Of a DNA stretch of 64,000 nucleotides, positions 54,898 to 63,826 are shown in pieces. This DNA comes from Mesorhizobium sp. M9A.F.Ca.ET.002.03.1.2. GTDB lineage: Bacteria; Pseudomonadota; Alphaproteobacteria; Rhizobiales; Rhizobiaceae. The stretch covers positions 3,341,001-3,405,000 of the forward strand of contig NZ_CP034443.1 in the NCBI RefSeq assembly GCF_003952365.1. The letters are read 5' to 3'. A model generated the notes under the pieces. That model saw only the letters and a program-made list of their open reading frames with translations. It was not told the origin of the DNA and did no database searches. Positions within the stretch are counted from its first letter, which is position 1, and every line of letters begins with the position of its first letter. The position numbers and the translations under genes were made by a program.

Positions 54898-56121
54898 TCA
54901 GCGCAGGCCTCGGTCGAACTCGGTCGAGGCGGTGCTGACCGGATCGCTGGCGACGGGCACGGCTTCAACGGCTGATGTCGAGCGCTTTTCCTTCCGCGTC
55001 CAGGCCACATATTCGGCAATTCCGCGCGGAGCGCGTGGCGCCGTCTTCACGGCAGGCATTTGAAAGCTGTTGCGAAATTTGGCCCAGCGCGTGCTGAACA
55101 CGGCGACCATTTCTGCGAAGGTCGGTGGTGTCGCCACGGTGGCGTAGGTGATGGTGTCGCCGGCCAGCCCGGCCTCGCGTGAGAGCGGCACCGGTATCGA
55201 GGCGAGGTAATCCGGCTGCACATCGATCAGGCCGCCGAACGGCCACTGCGCGCGCAATGCGGCGGCATCCATCGGTGCGACATTGACATCGATATCGTTT
55301 GGCGTGCCCGCGACCCGGTAGGGGCAGCGGAACCGGCCGCAATTGGCTTTCGCCGAAAACTGCCAGAGTGCGTAACCTTGCCAGTTGCCTATCGGAAAAT
55401 GCACGCCGATGTCGGGCTTGTAGCGCGCATACCAGAGCGGCAGCCGTGACAGGAGCTGGTATTTGTACTTGTTGTCGGCGATGTACCTGGCGGTCTTGCC
55501 GTTGGTGTAGAGCACCGGAAAGCGGCCGAGCCGCCGATGCACATGGCGAACGAATTCCTCGGCATCCTCGAGCGACATCCATTGCGTGGGGTCGTCGTCC
55601 TCGATGTCGAGGGCAAGCAGGTCATCCGGACCAGGTTTCGCGAAATCGATGAAATTATTGGCCTGTCCCACCGGGTTGCCGGGGCGGCCTAGATGATAAG
55701 CGCCCCATTTCAGGCCGAGCGCCTTGGCCACCACCTTGCGCGTCTGAAACAGTTCCTGTGCCACTGCATGGCGCTTCCACAGCGTCTTGCAGAGCCTCGT
55801 CTCAGTCTCGCCGCCGAAACAGAAATAGGCTGGCGGCATCCCGTCGGACGCCTTGTTGATGAAGCCGACGATGCGCTTATCGGTTGTAAGCTTAGCCCAA
55901 TCGATGGAATTGTATTCGTAGGCGTCGATCACCAGCGCCCGGTCGGCATTCCTCCACGGCTGGGAGAAATCGGAAGCCCTTGCTGCCTGCGCCAGCACCA
56001 TCGCGGCGGTGATGGCGAGAAGCACCAGTGCAGGTCGCCCAAAAGCGCGCAGCGGCTTTGGGATAACGACATGCACAAACAAAGGCTTGAAGCGGCGAAG
56101 AGGGTGCGCCGGCGTTTTCAA
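54898..56121 (-). CDS. GH25 lysozyme-like protein
   Basis: This protein of up to 407 aa has a GH25 (muramidase) domain from about residue 60 to 270: ALVIDAYEYNSIDWAKL, LLALDIEDDDPTQW (catalytic DIE) and YALWQFSA. A signal-like hydrophobic segment (LVLLAITAAMVLAQAARA) precedes it. The only long start is TTG 56121 with AAGGAT upstream; the first 30 residues are encoded by a dispersed palindromic repeat, so an internal GTG near 56025 may be the true start. The C-terminal 130 residues have no recognised domain. Confidence 0.78.
   Translation of the reverse strand: MKTPAHPLRRFKPLFVHVVIPKPLRAFGRPALVLLAITAAMVLAQAARASDFSQPWRNADRALVIDAYEYNSIDWAKLTTDKRIVGFINKASDGMPPAYFCFGGETETRLCKTLWKRHAVAQELFQTRKVVAKALGLKWGAYHLGRPGNPVGQANNFIDFAKPGPDDLLALDIEDDDPTQWMSLEDAEEFVRHVHRRLGRFPVLYTNGKTARYIADNKYKYQLLSRLPLWYARYKPDIGVHFPIGNWQGYALWQFSAKANCGRFRCPYRVAGTPNDIDVNVAPMDAAALRAQWPFGGLIDVQPDYLASIPVPLSREAGLAGDTITYATVATPPTFAEMVAVFSTRWAKFRNSFQMPAVKTAPRAPRGIAEYVAWTRKEKRSTSAVEAVPVASDPVSTASTEFDRGLR
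56028..56076. repeat. Dispersed palindromic repeat at the lysozyme N-terminus
   Basis: This copy has TGCAGGTCGCCCAAAA at the left and CGACATGCA at the right, matching the array at 27147-27374 and the copy at 14343-14393 with a few changes. Read from the minus strand it encodes VHVVIPKPLRAFGRPAL, the beginning of the longest GH25 reading frame. Confidence 0.85.
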
Positions 56122-56224
56122 ACGGCAGATCCTTGCTGGCCAAAGCCCGATCCTGAACCGCCATGGTTAAGGAAATGCTTTCGGAGGCCAGCGGCGGGCA
56201 AGTCCGGTGATGGTCTGGTGTTTC

Positions 56225-56461
56225 TCAACGGCGGAAGAGCGGCTGGATCTCGAACGGATCGGGCGCCGGCACTTGCGGCAGTGTTCCCTCGGCCTGGCGT
56301 TTGCGGTGATGGGCGAGCGAGCATTGGGGCGAACACAGAATGCCGCGATCCGACCAATAGGCGGCGCCGTCCTCGATCTTGCCCCGATGGTGCCAAAAAC
56401 CTGCCGCTCGGTAGGGCAGGCCGCATTCGATGCAGCGATAGGCGTCAGGTCTGGCGAGCAC
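56225..56461 (-). CDS. Possible small zinc-ribbon protein
   Basis: The 78-codon reading frame from GTG 56461 contains YRCIECGLPYRAAGFW and later ILCSPQCSLAHHRKRQ, that is a CxxC pair and a CxxxC pair about 30 residues apart, as in zinc ribbons. No ribosome-binding site is clear, and the frame is open further upstream into the acyl-CoA dehydrogenase gene on the other strand. It is a likely but unproven gene of unknown function. Confidence 0.45.
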   Translation of the reverse strand: MLARPDAYRCIECGLPYRAAGFWHHRGKIEDGAAYWSDRGILCSPQCSLAHHRKRQAEGTLPQVPAPDPFEIQPLFRR

Positions 56462-56671
56462 GGGCGGTCCGATCCGGTATCTTGATCTGTCGCCGGTCGA
56501 ACTGGTCCGGCTTTTGCCAAGTTTAGCGTGCGCCACTGCAATTGCAAAATCTGCGTGACAAAATTTGACCTTTACGTAAAAAGAAGATGGGGAAGGCGAC
56601 CCGAAAGCGGATGGTTTTGTGCCGGCACGGATCTTAAGTTGACCCTGCCGGACAGAGGAGGAGCGAGCGGC

Positions 56672-58441
56672 ATGTATCGGGCACCAGTCGAGGAAATCGC
56701 CTTCACGCTGAAGCATGTGGCCGGCCTCAAGCCGGCGCTCGACGCCGGCGCCTTTGGCGACCTTGGCGAAGACCTCGTCGACGCCATTCTGGCAGAAGCC
56801 GGCCGCTTCGCCACGGAGGAGGTCGCGCCGCTCTACAAGATCGGCGACGAACAAGGCGCGGTGCTGAGCGGTGCTGCCGTTACCACGCCACCGGGCTGGA
56901 AGGCGCTTTATCGCCGCTGGATCGACGGAGGCTGGAACGCGCTGTCGGCACCGGAGGAATTCGGCGGCCAGGCGTTGCCGACTATGCTGGGTGTGGCAGC
57001 GCTCGAAATGTGGAACTCCGCCGCGATGGCCTTCGGCATCGGCCCGACGCTGACCATGGGCGCGGTCGAAGCACTCGACAAGCACGCCTCGCCGGCGCTG
57101 AAGGCCAGATACCTGGAAAAGCTCGTCTCCGGCGAATGGATGGGCACGATGAACCTGACCGAGCCGCAGGCGGGCTCGGACCTGAATGCCTTGCGCGCCC
57201 GCGCCGAGCCGGCCGGCGACGGCACCTACCGCATCTTCGGGCAGAAAATCTTCATCACCTATGGCGAGCACGACTTCACCGACAACATCATCCATCTGGT
57301 GCTGGCGCGGCTGCCGGATGCGCCGGCCGGCACGCGTGGCCTTTCGCTGTTCCTGGTGCCTAAATTCCTTGTCGGCGACGATGGCGCGCTGGGTGCACGC
57401 AACGACGTCTTCTGCTCCGGACTGGAGCACAAATTGGGCATCCACGCCTCGCCGACCTGCACCATGATCTATGGCGATGGTTTCGAAGGGATGGCGCCTG
57501 GCGCGATCGGCTGGCTGATCGGCGAGGAAAACAAGGGCCTCGCCTGCATGTTCACCATGATGAACAATGCGCGGCTCGCCGTCGGCATGCAGGGCGTGGC
57601 GGTCGCCGAAACGGCCACGCAGAAGGCGCTCGCCTATGCCAGCGACCGTCGGCAAGGCAAGGCGGCAAGTTATGATGGCGACGGCATGGCGCCGATCGTC
57701 CATCACCCGGACGTGCAGCGCAATCTCCTGACCATGAAGGCGCTGACCCAGACTGCGCGCGCCATCAGCTATTCCTGTGCGCATGCCATCGATACCGCAC
57801 GCGTCTCTGTCGGCAATGAAGCCGCCCATTGGCAGGAGCGTGCCAATCTGTTGACGCCGCTGGCCAAGGCTTTCTCCACCGATGTCGGCGTCGAGGTCGC
57901 CTCGCTCGGCCTGCAGGTGCATGGCGGCATGGGCTTCATCGAGGAGACGGGTGCTGCGGCACTCTATCGCGACGCGCGCATCGCGCCGATCTACGAAGGC
58001 ACCAACGGCATCCAGGCGATCGATCTGGTGGCGCGCAAGCTGCCGCTTGGCGGCGGCGAGCATGTGCATGGCTACATCGCCGAACTGAAAGCGGTCGCCA
58101 ATCAAGTGCGGACCTCGAACTCCGGGGGTTTCGGCCGCACCGCCGACGGTCTCGACCAGGCGCTCGACGACCTCGGCCAAGCCACGCGCTTCCTGCAAGG
58201 GTTGCTTGCCGACGGGCGCTCGGACGAGGCGCTGGCTGGTGCGACGCCGTATCTGAGGCTGATCTCGCTTGCCGCCGGCGGCGCCTATCTGGCGCGCGGC
58301 GCGCTTACCGACCGAAGCCGCATCGCGCTTTGCCGGTTCTTTGCAGAAAACCTGCTTGGCGAGGCGAGCGCGCTGAAGGAGCGCGTCATCGGCGGTGCCA
58401 AAAGCCTTGCCGTTGCTGGCAAGACGCTGATTTCCGCCTGA
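56672..58441 (+). CDS. Acyl-CoA dehydrogenase (DmdC-like long form)
   Basis: This 589-aa flavoprotein has the ACAD middle domain (MGTMNLTEPQAGSDL) and the C-terminal HGGMGFIEETGAAALYRDARIAPIYEGTNGIQAIDLVARKL region. The extra C-terminal 120 residues mark the long subgroup that includes methylmercaptopropionyl-CoA dehydrogenase DmdC. ATG 56672 follows GAGGAGGAGCG; an upstream reading is not family-like. It lies 36 bases before an enoyl-CoA hydratase gene. The real substrate could be another branched or aromatic acyl-CoA. Confidence 0.86.
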   Translation: MYRAPVEEIAFTLKHVAGLKPALDAGAFGDLGEDLVDAILAEAGRFATEEVAPLYKIGDEQGAVLSGAAVTTPPGWKALYRRWIDGGWNALSAPEEFGGQALPTMLGVAALEMWNSAAMAFGIGPTLTMGAVEALDKHASPALKARYLEKLVSGEWMGTMNLTEPQAGSDLNALRARAEPAGDGTYRIFGQKIFITYGEHDFTDNIIHLVLARLPDAPAGTRGLSLFLVPKFLVGDDGALGARNDVFCSGLEHKLGIHASPTCTMIYGDGFEGMAPGAIGWLIGEENKGLACMFTMMNNARLAVGMQGVAVAETATQKALAYASDRRQGKAASYDGDGMAPIVHHPDVQRNLLTMKALTQTARAISYSCAHAIDTARVSVGNEAAHWQERANLLTPLAKAFSTDVGVEVASLGLQVHGGMGFIEETGAAALYRDARIAPIYEGTNGIQAIDLVARKLPLGGGEHVHGYIAELKAVANQVRTSNSGGFGRTADGLDQALDDLGQATRFLQGLLADGRSDEALAGATPYLRLISLAAGGAYLARGALTDRSRIALCRFFAENLLGEASALKERVIGGAKSLAVAGKTLISA

Positions 58442-58477
58442 CGCTTCACAAAAGGCTGACGTTCACAAAGGATCACC

Positions 58478-59230
58478 GTGACAGACCATATCCTCGTCGA
58501 GCGCCAGGGCGCCGTTCAGATCATCCGCATGAATCGTCCGGACAAGAAGAACGCGCTGACGCGCGCCATGTATGCGAAAATGTCCAAAACTCTTGCCGAG
58601 GGCGACGCCGATCCGGCGGTCCGCGTCCATGTGTTCCTTGGCGTGCCCGGCGCCTTCTCGTCCGGCAACGACCTCGCCGATTTCATGGTCGTCGCCACCG
58701 GCGGTGAGGGCGGCAGTGAAGTCTGGGATTTTCTGATGGCGCTGGCCAGGGTGGAAAAGCCTGTTGTCTCCGGCGTCGACGGCATCGCGGTCGGTATCGG
58801 CACCACGCTCAACCTGCATTGCGACCTGACCTTCGCCACGCCGCGCACACTGTTCCGAACACCCTTCGTCGATCTCGGCCTGGTGCCCGAGGCGGGGTCG
58901 AGCCTGCTTGCGCCGCAGATTCTGGGCCGGCAAGACGCCTTCGCGCTGCTTGGCCTCGGCGAAGGCTTTTCCGCCGAGCGGGCGAAGGCCGCAGGGCTGA
59001 TCTACGAGGTGGTCGAAGAAGATGCGCTCGAAGCGTCGGTGCTAGCCGCGGCCGGTCAGATCGCCGCTAAACCGCCGCAGGCGCTGAAGATCGCGCGTGA
59101 CCTGATGCGCGGTTCGCGCGAGGAGCTTGTCGCCCGCATCGGCCAGGAAAGCGAGCATTTCCGCGAGCGGCTGAAGTCCGACGAGGCCCGCGCCGCCTTG
59201 GTGGCCTTCATGACCAGGAAGAAGGGGTGA
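58478..59230 (+). CDS. Enoyl-CoA hydratase/isomerase (crotonase family)
   Basis: This 250-aa protein shows the crotonase pattern: RMNRPDKKNALTRAMY, FSSGNDLADF (oxyanion-hole region), GIAVGIGTTLNLHCDL and FVDLGLVPEAGSSLL, which carries the catalytic Glu. It follows the acyl-CoA dehydrogenase on the same strand, so the two probably act in sequence in an acyl-CoA oxidation or a related thio-compound pathway. The substrate is unknown. Confidence 0.9.
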   Translation: MTDHILVERQGAVQIIRMNRPDKKNALTRAMYAKMSKTLAEGDADPAVRVHVFLGVPGAFSSGNDLADFMVVATGGEGGSEVWDFLMALARVEKPVVSGVDGIAVGIGTTLNLHCDLTFATPRTLFRTPFVDLGLVPEAGSSLLAPQILGRQDAFALLGLGEGFSAERAKAAGLIYEVVEEDALEASVLAAAGQIAAKPPQALKIARDLMRGSREELVARIGQESEHFRERLKSDEARAALVAFMTRKKG

Positions 59231-59246
59231 ACCAGGGTCGGCTAGA

Positions 59247-59879
59247 CTAGCGGTGCTCGGTCGCGATGCGGATGCCGAGGCCGATCAGCAGCATTCCGGT
59301 CACGCCTTCGATGACGCGACGGATCGGTGGCTGGCGCAGGAAATCCCCGGCCTTGGCGACGACCGTCGCGTAAAGCGCCAGCCAGGTAAAGGTCATGACG
59401 GCGAAGACTGCTCCGAGGCCGAGCAGCGTAATAAAACTCTCTCCGCCGGGCGGCACGAACTGGGGCAAAAGGCTGGCGAAGAACACGGCCATCTTTGGAT
59501 TGCCGAGATCGCTGATCAGGCCTTGGCGAAAGGCGCTTGCCGCCGCCAGCCGCCGCGAAGGCCTGGCGACGGCCAGCGCCTCCGCCTGGTGGGACGGCCG
59601 TAGCGCCTCTTGCAGCGCCTTGACGCCGAGATAGACGAGATAGGCAGCACCGGCATATTTGACGGCGAGGAATAGCGGCTCCGAAGCGACGAGCAGGGCG
59701 ACAATGCCGGCGCTGGTGGCCAGCGCCCAGATCGTCTGGCCGCTGGCGATGCCAAGCGCTGTGGACACGCCGCCGGCGCGACCGCCGAGCAGCGTGTTAC
59801 GAATGGTGATGGCCGTGTCCGGTCCCGGTGTGGCGATGACGATGAACGAGACGCCGAGGAATGCCAGGAACAGACTCAT
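59247..59879 (-). CDS. LysE/RhtB family amino acid exporter
   Basis: This 210-aa membrane protein has six hydrophobic segments and the RhtB motif near the N-terminus (IVIATPGPDTAITIRNTLLGGRAGG). Related proteins export homoserine, threonine or lysine. It converges with the enoyl-CoA hydratase gene. The natural substrate cannot be deduced. Confidence 0.9.
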   Translation of the reverse strand: MSLFLAFLGVSFIVIATPGPDTAITIRNTLLGGRAGGVSTALGIASGQTIWALATSAGIVALLVASEPLFLAVKYAGAAYLVYLGVKALQEALRPSHQAEALAVARPSRRLAAASAFRQGLISDLGNPKMAVFFASLLPQFVPPGGESFITLLGLGAVFAVMTFTWLALYATVVAKAGDFLRQPPIRRVIEGVTGMLLIGLGIRIATEHR

Positions 59880-59932
59880 GGTTCACCTCTTTGCGACTTG
59901 AAGCGGCATGAATTCCGTACCTTCGGAAAGGT

Positions 59933-60550
59933 TCAGGGATAAAGCCTTGTCTTGTTCCAGCCGCCCTTGGCGTTGCGGGAAAAGACGATTCGGTCGTGCA
60001 GCCGGAAAGGCCGGTCGTGCCAGAACTCGATCGTCTGCGGCACGATACGGAAGCCCGACCAGTGTTTCGGCCGTGGGATCTCGCCGATGGCATGGCGGGC
60101 CGTGTATTCGGCAACGGCTTTTTCCAGCGCGAAGCGGCTCTCCAGCGGTCGCGATTGTTTCGATGCCCAGGCGCCGATGCGGCTGCCGCGCGGACGCGTC
60201 GCATAATAGGCGTCGGCTTCCGCCTCGGTAACGATCTCCACCGGCCCCCGCGCGCGCACCTGCCGGCGCAGCGATTTCCAGTGGAAGCACATCGCCGCCT
60301 TCATGCTGCCGAGGATCTCGCGGCCTTTGGCGCTCTCGAAATTCGTATAGAACACAAATCCGCCCTCATCGAACCCCTTGAGCAGCACCATCCGCACATT
60401 CGGCATGCCCTCGGCATCGACCGTCGCCAGCGCCACGCCGTTGGGATCGTTGACCTCACTCTTCGTCGCGTCGTCGAGCCATGCGGCAAAGAGGCGGAAT
60501 GGCTCGGCAGCCTCGGTAAAGTCACTGCTTGTTAACCCGGTTTCGCTCAT
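59933..60550 (-). CDS. pdxH: Pyridoxamine 5'-phosphate oxidase
   Basis: PdxH makes pyridoxal phosphate with FMN. The 205-aa protein shows [52 protein letters not shown], and the C-terminal WKxxRLYP-type end ([10 protein letters not shown]). ATG 60550 is chosen because family N-termini (MSETGL...) start here. It is divergent from a lipoprotein gene, with only 40 bases between the starts. Confidence 0.95.
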   Translation of the reverse strand: MSETGLTSSDFTEAAEPFRLFAAWLDDATKSEVNDPNGVALATVDAEGMPNVRMVLLKGFDEGGFVFYTNFESAKGREILGSMKAAMCFHWKSLRRQVRARGPVEIVTEAEADAYYATRPRGSRIGAWASKQSRPLESRFALEKAVAEYTARHAIGEIPRPKHWSGFRIVPQTIEFWHDRPFRLHDRIVFSRNAKGGWNKTRLYP

Positions 60551-60590
60551 AGTTTTTTCAAATTCCATTGCCGGCTGGGGAGATTGCCGA

Positions 60591-61067
60591 TTGTCGCTTA
60601 TCGCGCAACCTTTTGACAGCAGGCAATGGAGCCTTATTGCTTCGGCCAGCGCCCAGCTTGCCGTCAAGGCTGCCGCGATCGCGTTGGTCGTCCTGCCGCT
60701 TGCCGCCTGCGGCGCCGGCGGCTTCAGCCTGGAGCAGGCGGAGATCGACCGCACGATCCTCACCAGCAGCACGACTGCTTCTGCCTCGCCGGTCGATCAG
60801 GATCGCGCCTCGGACGAGGCGACGATCCGTAACGCTGTGTCTTCCGCCGACATCCAGGAGCTTGGCGGGCAGGCCGTTCCCTGGGCGAATTCCGATACCG
60901 GTTCGCGCGGCTCGATCACCGAACTGGCGGAGTCCAGGGACAACGGCCAGCTTTGTCGCCGCTTCACCGCCTCGCGCGAGAGCTTCGACGGCGTCGCCCT
61001 GTTCAAGGGCGAGGTGTGCCTGGCCGGCGCCGGCGCCTGGCGGATGCAGGACTTCAAGGCGCTCTGA
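60591..61067 (+). CDS. Putative lipoprotein, RT0821/Lpp0805-like
   Basis: This 158-aa protein has a lipoprotein signal with a lipobox LAAC (hydrophobic [16 protein letters not shown]). The mature region ending [19 protein letters not shown], with two further Cys, resembles small surface antigens of the RT0821/Lpp0805 type common in Rhizobiales. TTG 60591 is preferred, with GGGGAG eight bases upstream; the longer frame overlaps pdxH on the other strand. Function is unknown. Confidence 0.65.
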   Translation: MSLIAQPFDSRQWSLIASASAQLAVKAAAIALVVLPLAACGAGGFSLEQAEIDRTILTSSTTASASPVDQDRASDEATIRNAVSSADIQELGGQAVPWANSDTGSRGSITELAESRDNGQLCRRFTASRESFDGVALFKGEVCLAGAGAWRMQDFKAL

Positions 61068-61166
61068 TTTTCCGCCATCATATGGCCGCACGCTACTGGA
61101 ATTTCTTCCTATGCGAGCGCATATAGGTGGCAATCGTGGACTCACTCCTTCTCCAGGGCAGGAAGC

Positions 61167-62090
61167 ATGCGCGACCCCTATGAGGTGCTGGGCGTTGCTA
61201 AGAACGCATCGGCCAAGGACATAAAATCGGCGTATCGAAAACTCGCCAAGAAGTATCATCCGGATCAGAATCCGGATGATCCCAAGGCGAAAGATCGTTT
61301 TGCCGCGGCCAACCAGGCTTACGAGATCGTCGGCGACGAGAAGAGCCGGGCGGCTTTCGATCGCGGCGAGATCGACGCCGACGGCAAGCCGCGCTTCCAG
61401 GGTTTCGAGGGCGCCGCGGGCGGTGGCGATCCTTTCTCCGGCTTTCGCCGGCAGCAAGGGCCGGGCGGCTCACGCTTCGAGTTTCGCTCGGGCCGTCCGG
61501 GCGGCGATCCGTTCGACGGCAACAGCGACATCTTCAGCCAGATTTTCGGCGAGACGTTTTCCCGCGGTGCCGGCATGGGCGCCGGCCGGCAGGCGCCCTC
61601 CGGCGCCGACCTGAACGTGACGCTCGATATCACCATCGAGGAAGCGGCGACAGCGGAGAAGGTGACGGCGATGTTCCCCGACGGCCGCAAGGTCGCCGTC
61701 AAGCTGCCGGCCTATGTCGAGGACGGCCAGACCATCCGGCTGAAAGGCCAGGGCGAGCAAGGGCCGGGGCAGCCGGGCGACGCGCTGGTCAAGATCCGCT
61801 TCCGGCGACATCCGCGCTACCGCGTCGAAGGCCGCGACCTCCATGCCGATCTGCCGGTGGCGTTGGCGGATGCCGTGCTGGGCGCCAAGGTGGCGGTCGA
61901 GACGCCGATGGGCCGGCTTGCGGTCAATGTTCCAGCCTGGTCGAGCTCGGACAAGGTCCTGCGGCTGAAGGGCAGGGGCCTGCCGGAAAAAACCGGCGGT
62001 CACGGCGATCTCTACGCCCATGTGCGGCTGATGCTGCCTGAAGGTGGCGACAGCGATCTCGAAGCGCTGATGCGCAACCGAAAACGCTGA
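61167..62090 (+). CDS. CbpA-type DnaJ family chaperone
   Basis: This 307-aa protein has an N-terminal J domain ([32 protein letters not shown] with the HPD motif near residue 33), a Gly/Phe-rich region (about 70-130) and two C-terminal beta domains, but no zinc-finger repeats, so it is of the CbpA type rather than DnaJ. It would assist Hsp70. CAGGAAG precedes the ATG. It lies upstream of fabI. Confidence 0.92.
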   Translation: MRDPYEVLGVAKNASAKDIKSAYRKLAKKYHPDQNPDDPKAKDRFAAANQAYEIVGDEKSRAAFDRGEIDADGKPRFQGFEGAAGGGDPFSGFRRQQGPGGSRFEFRSGRPGGDPFDGNSDIFSQIFGETFSRGAGMGAGRQAPSGADLNVTLDITIEEAATAEKVTAMFPDGRKVAVKLPAYVEDGQTIRLKGQGEQGPGQPGDALVKIRFRRHPRYRVEGRDLHADLPVALADAVLGAKVAVETPMGRLAVNVPAWSSSDKVLRLKGRGLPEKTGGHGDLYAHVRLMLPEGGDSDLEALMRNRKR

Positions 62091-62196
62091 CTGGACGCCT
62101 TTGTCCCCCGAACTGTCCGTCTTGAGCGCTTGAAGGGGCTCTGTGCCTGTGCGATAGGCACTCCACAAGTGGGAAAATCTTGCGGAGATCGCTGAC

Positions 62197-63015
62197 ATGG
62201 CGGGTGGACAGGGCCTTATGGCCGGCAAGCGCGGGCTTGTCCTTGGCGTCGCGAACAACAGATCGATCGCCTATGGCATTGCCAAGGCCTGCGTCGACCA
62301 CGGCGCCGAGATCGCGCTGACCTATCAGGGCGAGGCGTTCAAGAAGCGCGTCGAGCCGCTGGCGGCGGAACTCAATGCCCATATCGCCGGCCACTGCGAC
62401 GTGACCGATCCGGCAACCCTCGATGCGGTTTTCGACGACATCGCCAAGCATTGGGGCAAGCTCGATTTTCTCGTCCACGCCATCGCCTTTTCCGACAAGG
62501 ACGAACTGACAGGCCGCTATGTCGAGACGACGCGCGACAATTTCCTGCGCACCATGGACATTTCGGTGTTTTCCTTCACCACCATCGCCAAGCGCGCCGA
62601 GGCGCTGATGACCGATGGCGGCTCGCTGCTGACGCTGACCTATTACGGTGCGGAAAAAGTGATGCCGCACTACAACGTCATGGGCGTCGCCAAGGCGGCG
62701 CTCGAAGCCAGCGTGCGCTATCTGGCCGTCGACCTCGGTGCCAAAAAGATCCGCGTCAACGCCATCTCCGCCGGTCCGATCAAGACGCTGGCCGCCTCCG
62801 GCATCGGCGATTTCCGCTACATATTGAAGTGGAACGAATACAATTCGCCGCTGAAGCAGACAGTGACGCAAGAGGAGGTCGGCGATTCAGCCGTCTATTT
62901 CCTGTCCAACCTCTCACGCGGCGTCACCGGCGAGGTCCACCATGTCGATTCCGGCTACCATGTCGTCGGCATGAAGGCGGTCGACGCGCCGGATATTTCG
63001 ACGGTCAAGGACTAG
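62197..63015 (+). CDS. fabI: Enoyl-[acyl-carrier-protein] reductase (NADH)
   Basis: FabI reduces trans-2-enoyl-ACP in fatty-acid synthesis. The 272-aa SDR-type enzyme shows GKRGLVLGVANNRSIAYGIAK at the N-terminus and the catalytic Tyr-X6-Lys in YNVMGVAK (near residues 165-172). It is about 10 residues longer than E. coli FabI at both ends. In related rhizobia fabI is followed by the histidine phosphatase gene, as here. Confidence 0.94.
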   Translation: MAGGQGLMAGKRGLVLGVANNRSIAYGIAKACVDHGAEIALTYQGEAFKKRVEPLAAELNAHIAGHCDVTDPATLDAVFDDIAKHWGKLDFLVHAIAFSDKDELTGRYVETTRDNFLRTMDISVFSFTTIAKRAEALMTDGGSLLTLTYYGAEKVMPHYNVMGVAKAALEASVRYLAVDLGAKKIRVNAISAGPIKTLAASGIGDFRYILKWNEYNSPLKQTVTQEEVGDSAVYFLSNLSRGVTGEVHHVDSGYHVVGMKAVDAPDISTVKD

Positions 63016-63071
63016 TTCCTTCCACGAACGCCAACCCTGCCTGTCTGCTCCCGATTTCACCGGAAGACCTG

Positions 63072-63659
63072 ATGTATCCGCTCGTCTACATCGCGCGCCA
63101 TGGCCAGACGGAGTGGAACGCCGAGGCCCGGTTGCAGGGACAGGCCGACACCGATCTCAACGCGCTCGGCCGCGAGCAGGCGACCCGCAACGGCCATCGG
63201 CTGGCCGAACTCGTCCATAACCCCCAGGATTTCGACTTTGTCGCCAGCCCGATGCGGCGCACACGCGAGACGATGGAGCGCCTGCGCACGGCGATGAAGC
63301 TCGATCCGCACGCCTATCGTACCGAGCCGCTTCTCGTAGAGTTGAGCTTTGGCAACTGGCAGGGTTTCACCTTTGCCGAACTCAAGGCGAAGGATTCCGG
63401 TTCGACCAGGCAACGCCGCCTCGACAAATGGAATTTCCAACCGCCCGGCGAGGGCGCCGAAAGCTATCAGATGCTGCTCGAACGGGTAAAACCCTGGTTC
63501 GATGCGCTGGACCGCCAGACGGTCTGCGTGACCCATGGCGGCGTCGTGCGTGCCCTGTTCCGCGTGATGCTGGGAATGCCTGAGGAAGAAGCCGCAAACC
63601 TGGATGTGCCTCAGGATCGCTTGCTCAGGCTGGAGGGCCAGCGCCTGGAGTGGCTCTAG
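63072..63659 (+). CDS. Histidine phosphatase family protein
   Basis: This 195-aa protein has the phosphoglycerate mutase-like fold: RHGQTEWN (RHG with catalytic His, residues 9-16), SPMRRTRETM and the second His in VCVTHGGVVRALF. Members dephosphorylate small molecules or proteins; the substrate is unknown. ATG 63072 is 56 bases after the fabI stop. An overlapping longer reading covering fabI is spurious. Confidence 0.9.
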   Translation: MYPLVYIARHGQTEWNAEARLQGQADTDLNALGREQATRNGHRLAELVHNPQDFDFVASPMRRTRETMERLRTAMKLDPHAYRTEPLLVELSFGNWQGFTFAELKAKDSGSTRQRRLDKWNFQPPGEGAESYQMLLERVKPWFDALDRQTVCVTHGGVVRALFRVMLGMPEEEAANLDVPQDRLLRLEGQRLEWL

Positions 63660-63712
63660 GGGTCAAATCCAATCGCTCTGAGCGATTTAGCCCCCTCTCG
63701 ACACTGATGGCG

Positions 63713-63826
63713 CTAACCGCTCGTTTCCTTTGGAGAAGGCACACCCAACTTAGCCTCGAGTTGAGCTAGCGCCGACTCAAGTTTGTCGCGCAGACGCGCA
63801 GCTCTAGCTGTGAGTTTCCAGAAGGT
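63713..63826 (-). pseudogene. 3' fragment of a gene cut by the IS element
   Basis: On the minus strand a 37-codon reading frame ends in TAG at 63713-63715 and encodes TFWKLTARAARLRDKLES followed by an Ala/Leu/Glu-rich coiled-coil-like tail ending SPKETSG. It reads up to the proposed IS boundary at 63827, with no start codon of its own in between. It is the C-terminal end of a gene, likely interrupted by the insertion; the family is not recognised. Confidence 0.55.

Noticed and set aside
56225..58198. A 657-aa minus-strand frame opposite the acyl-CoA dehydrogenase.
   Set aside because: It is antisense to a clear gene in high-GC DNA, where long shadow frames are common; only the last 78 codons show protein features.
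62451..63659. A 402-aa frame spanning fabI and the histidine phosphatase.
   Set aside because: It overlaps fabI in another frame; the phosphatase domain begins at 63072 with its own start.
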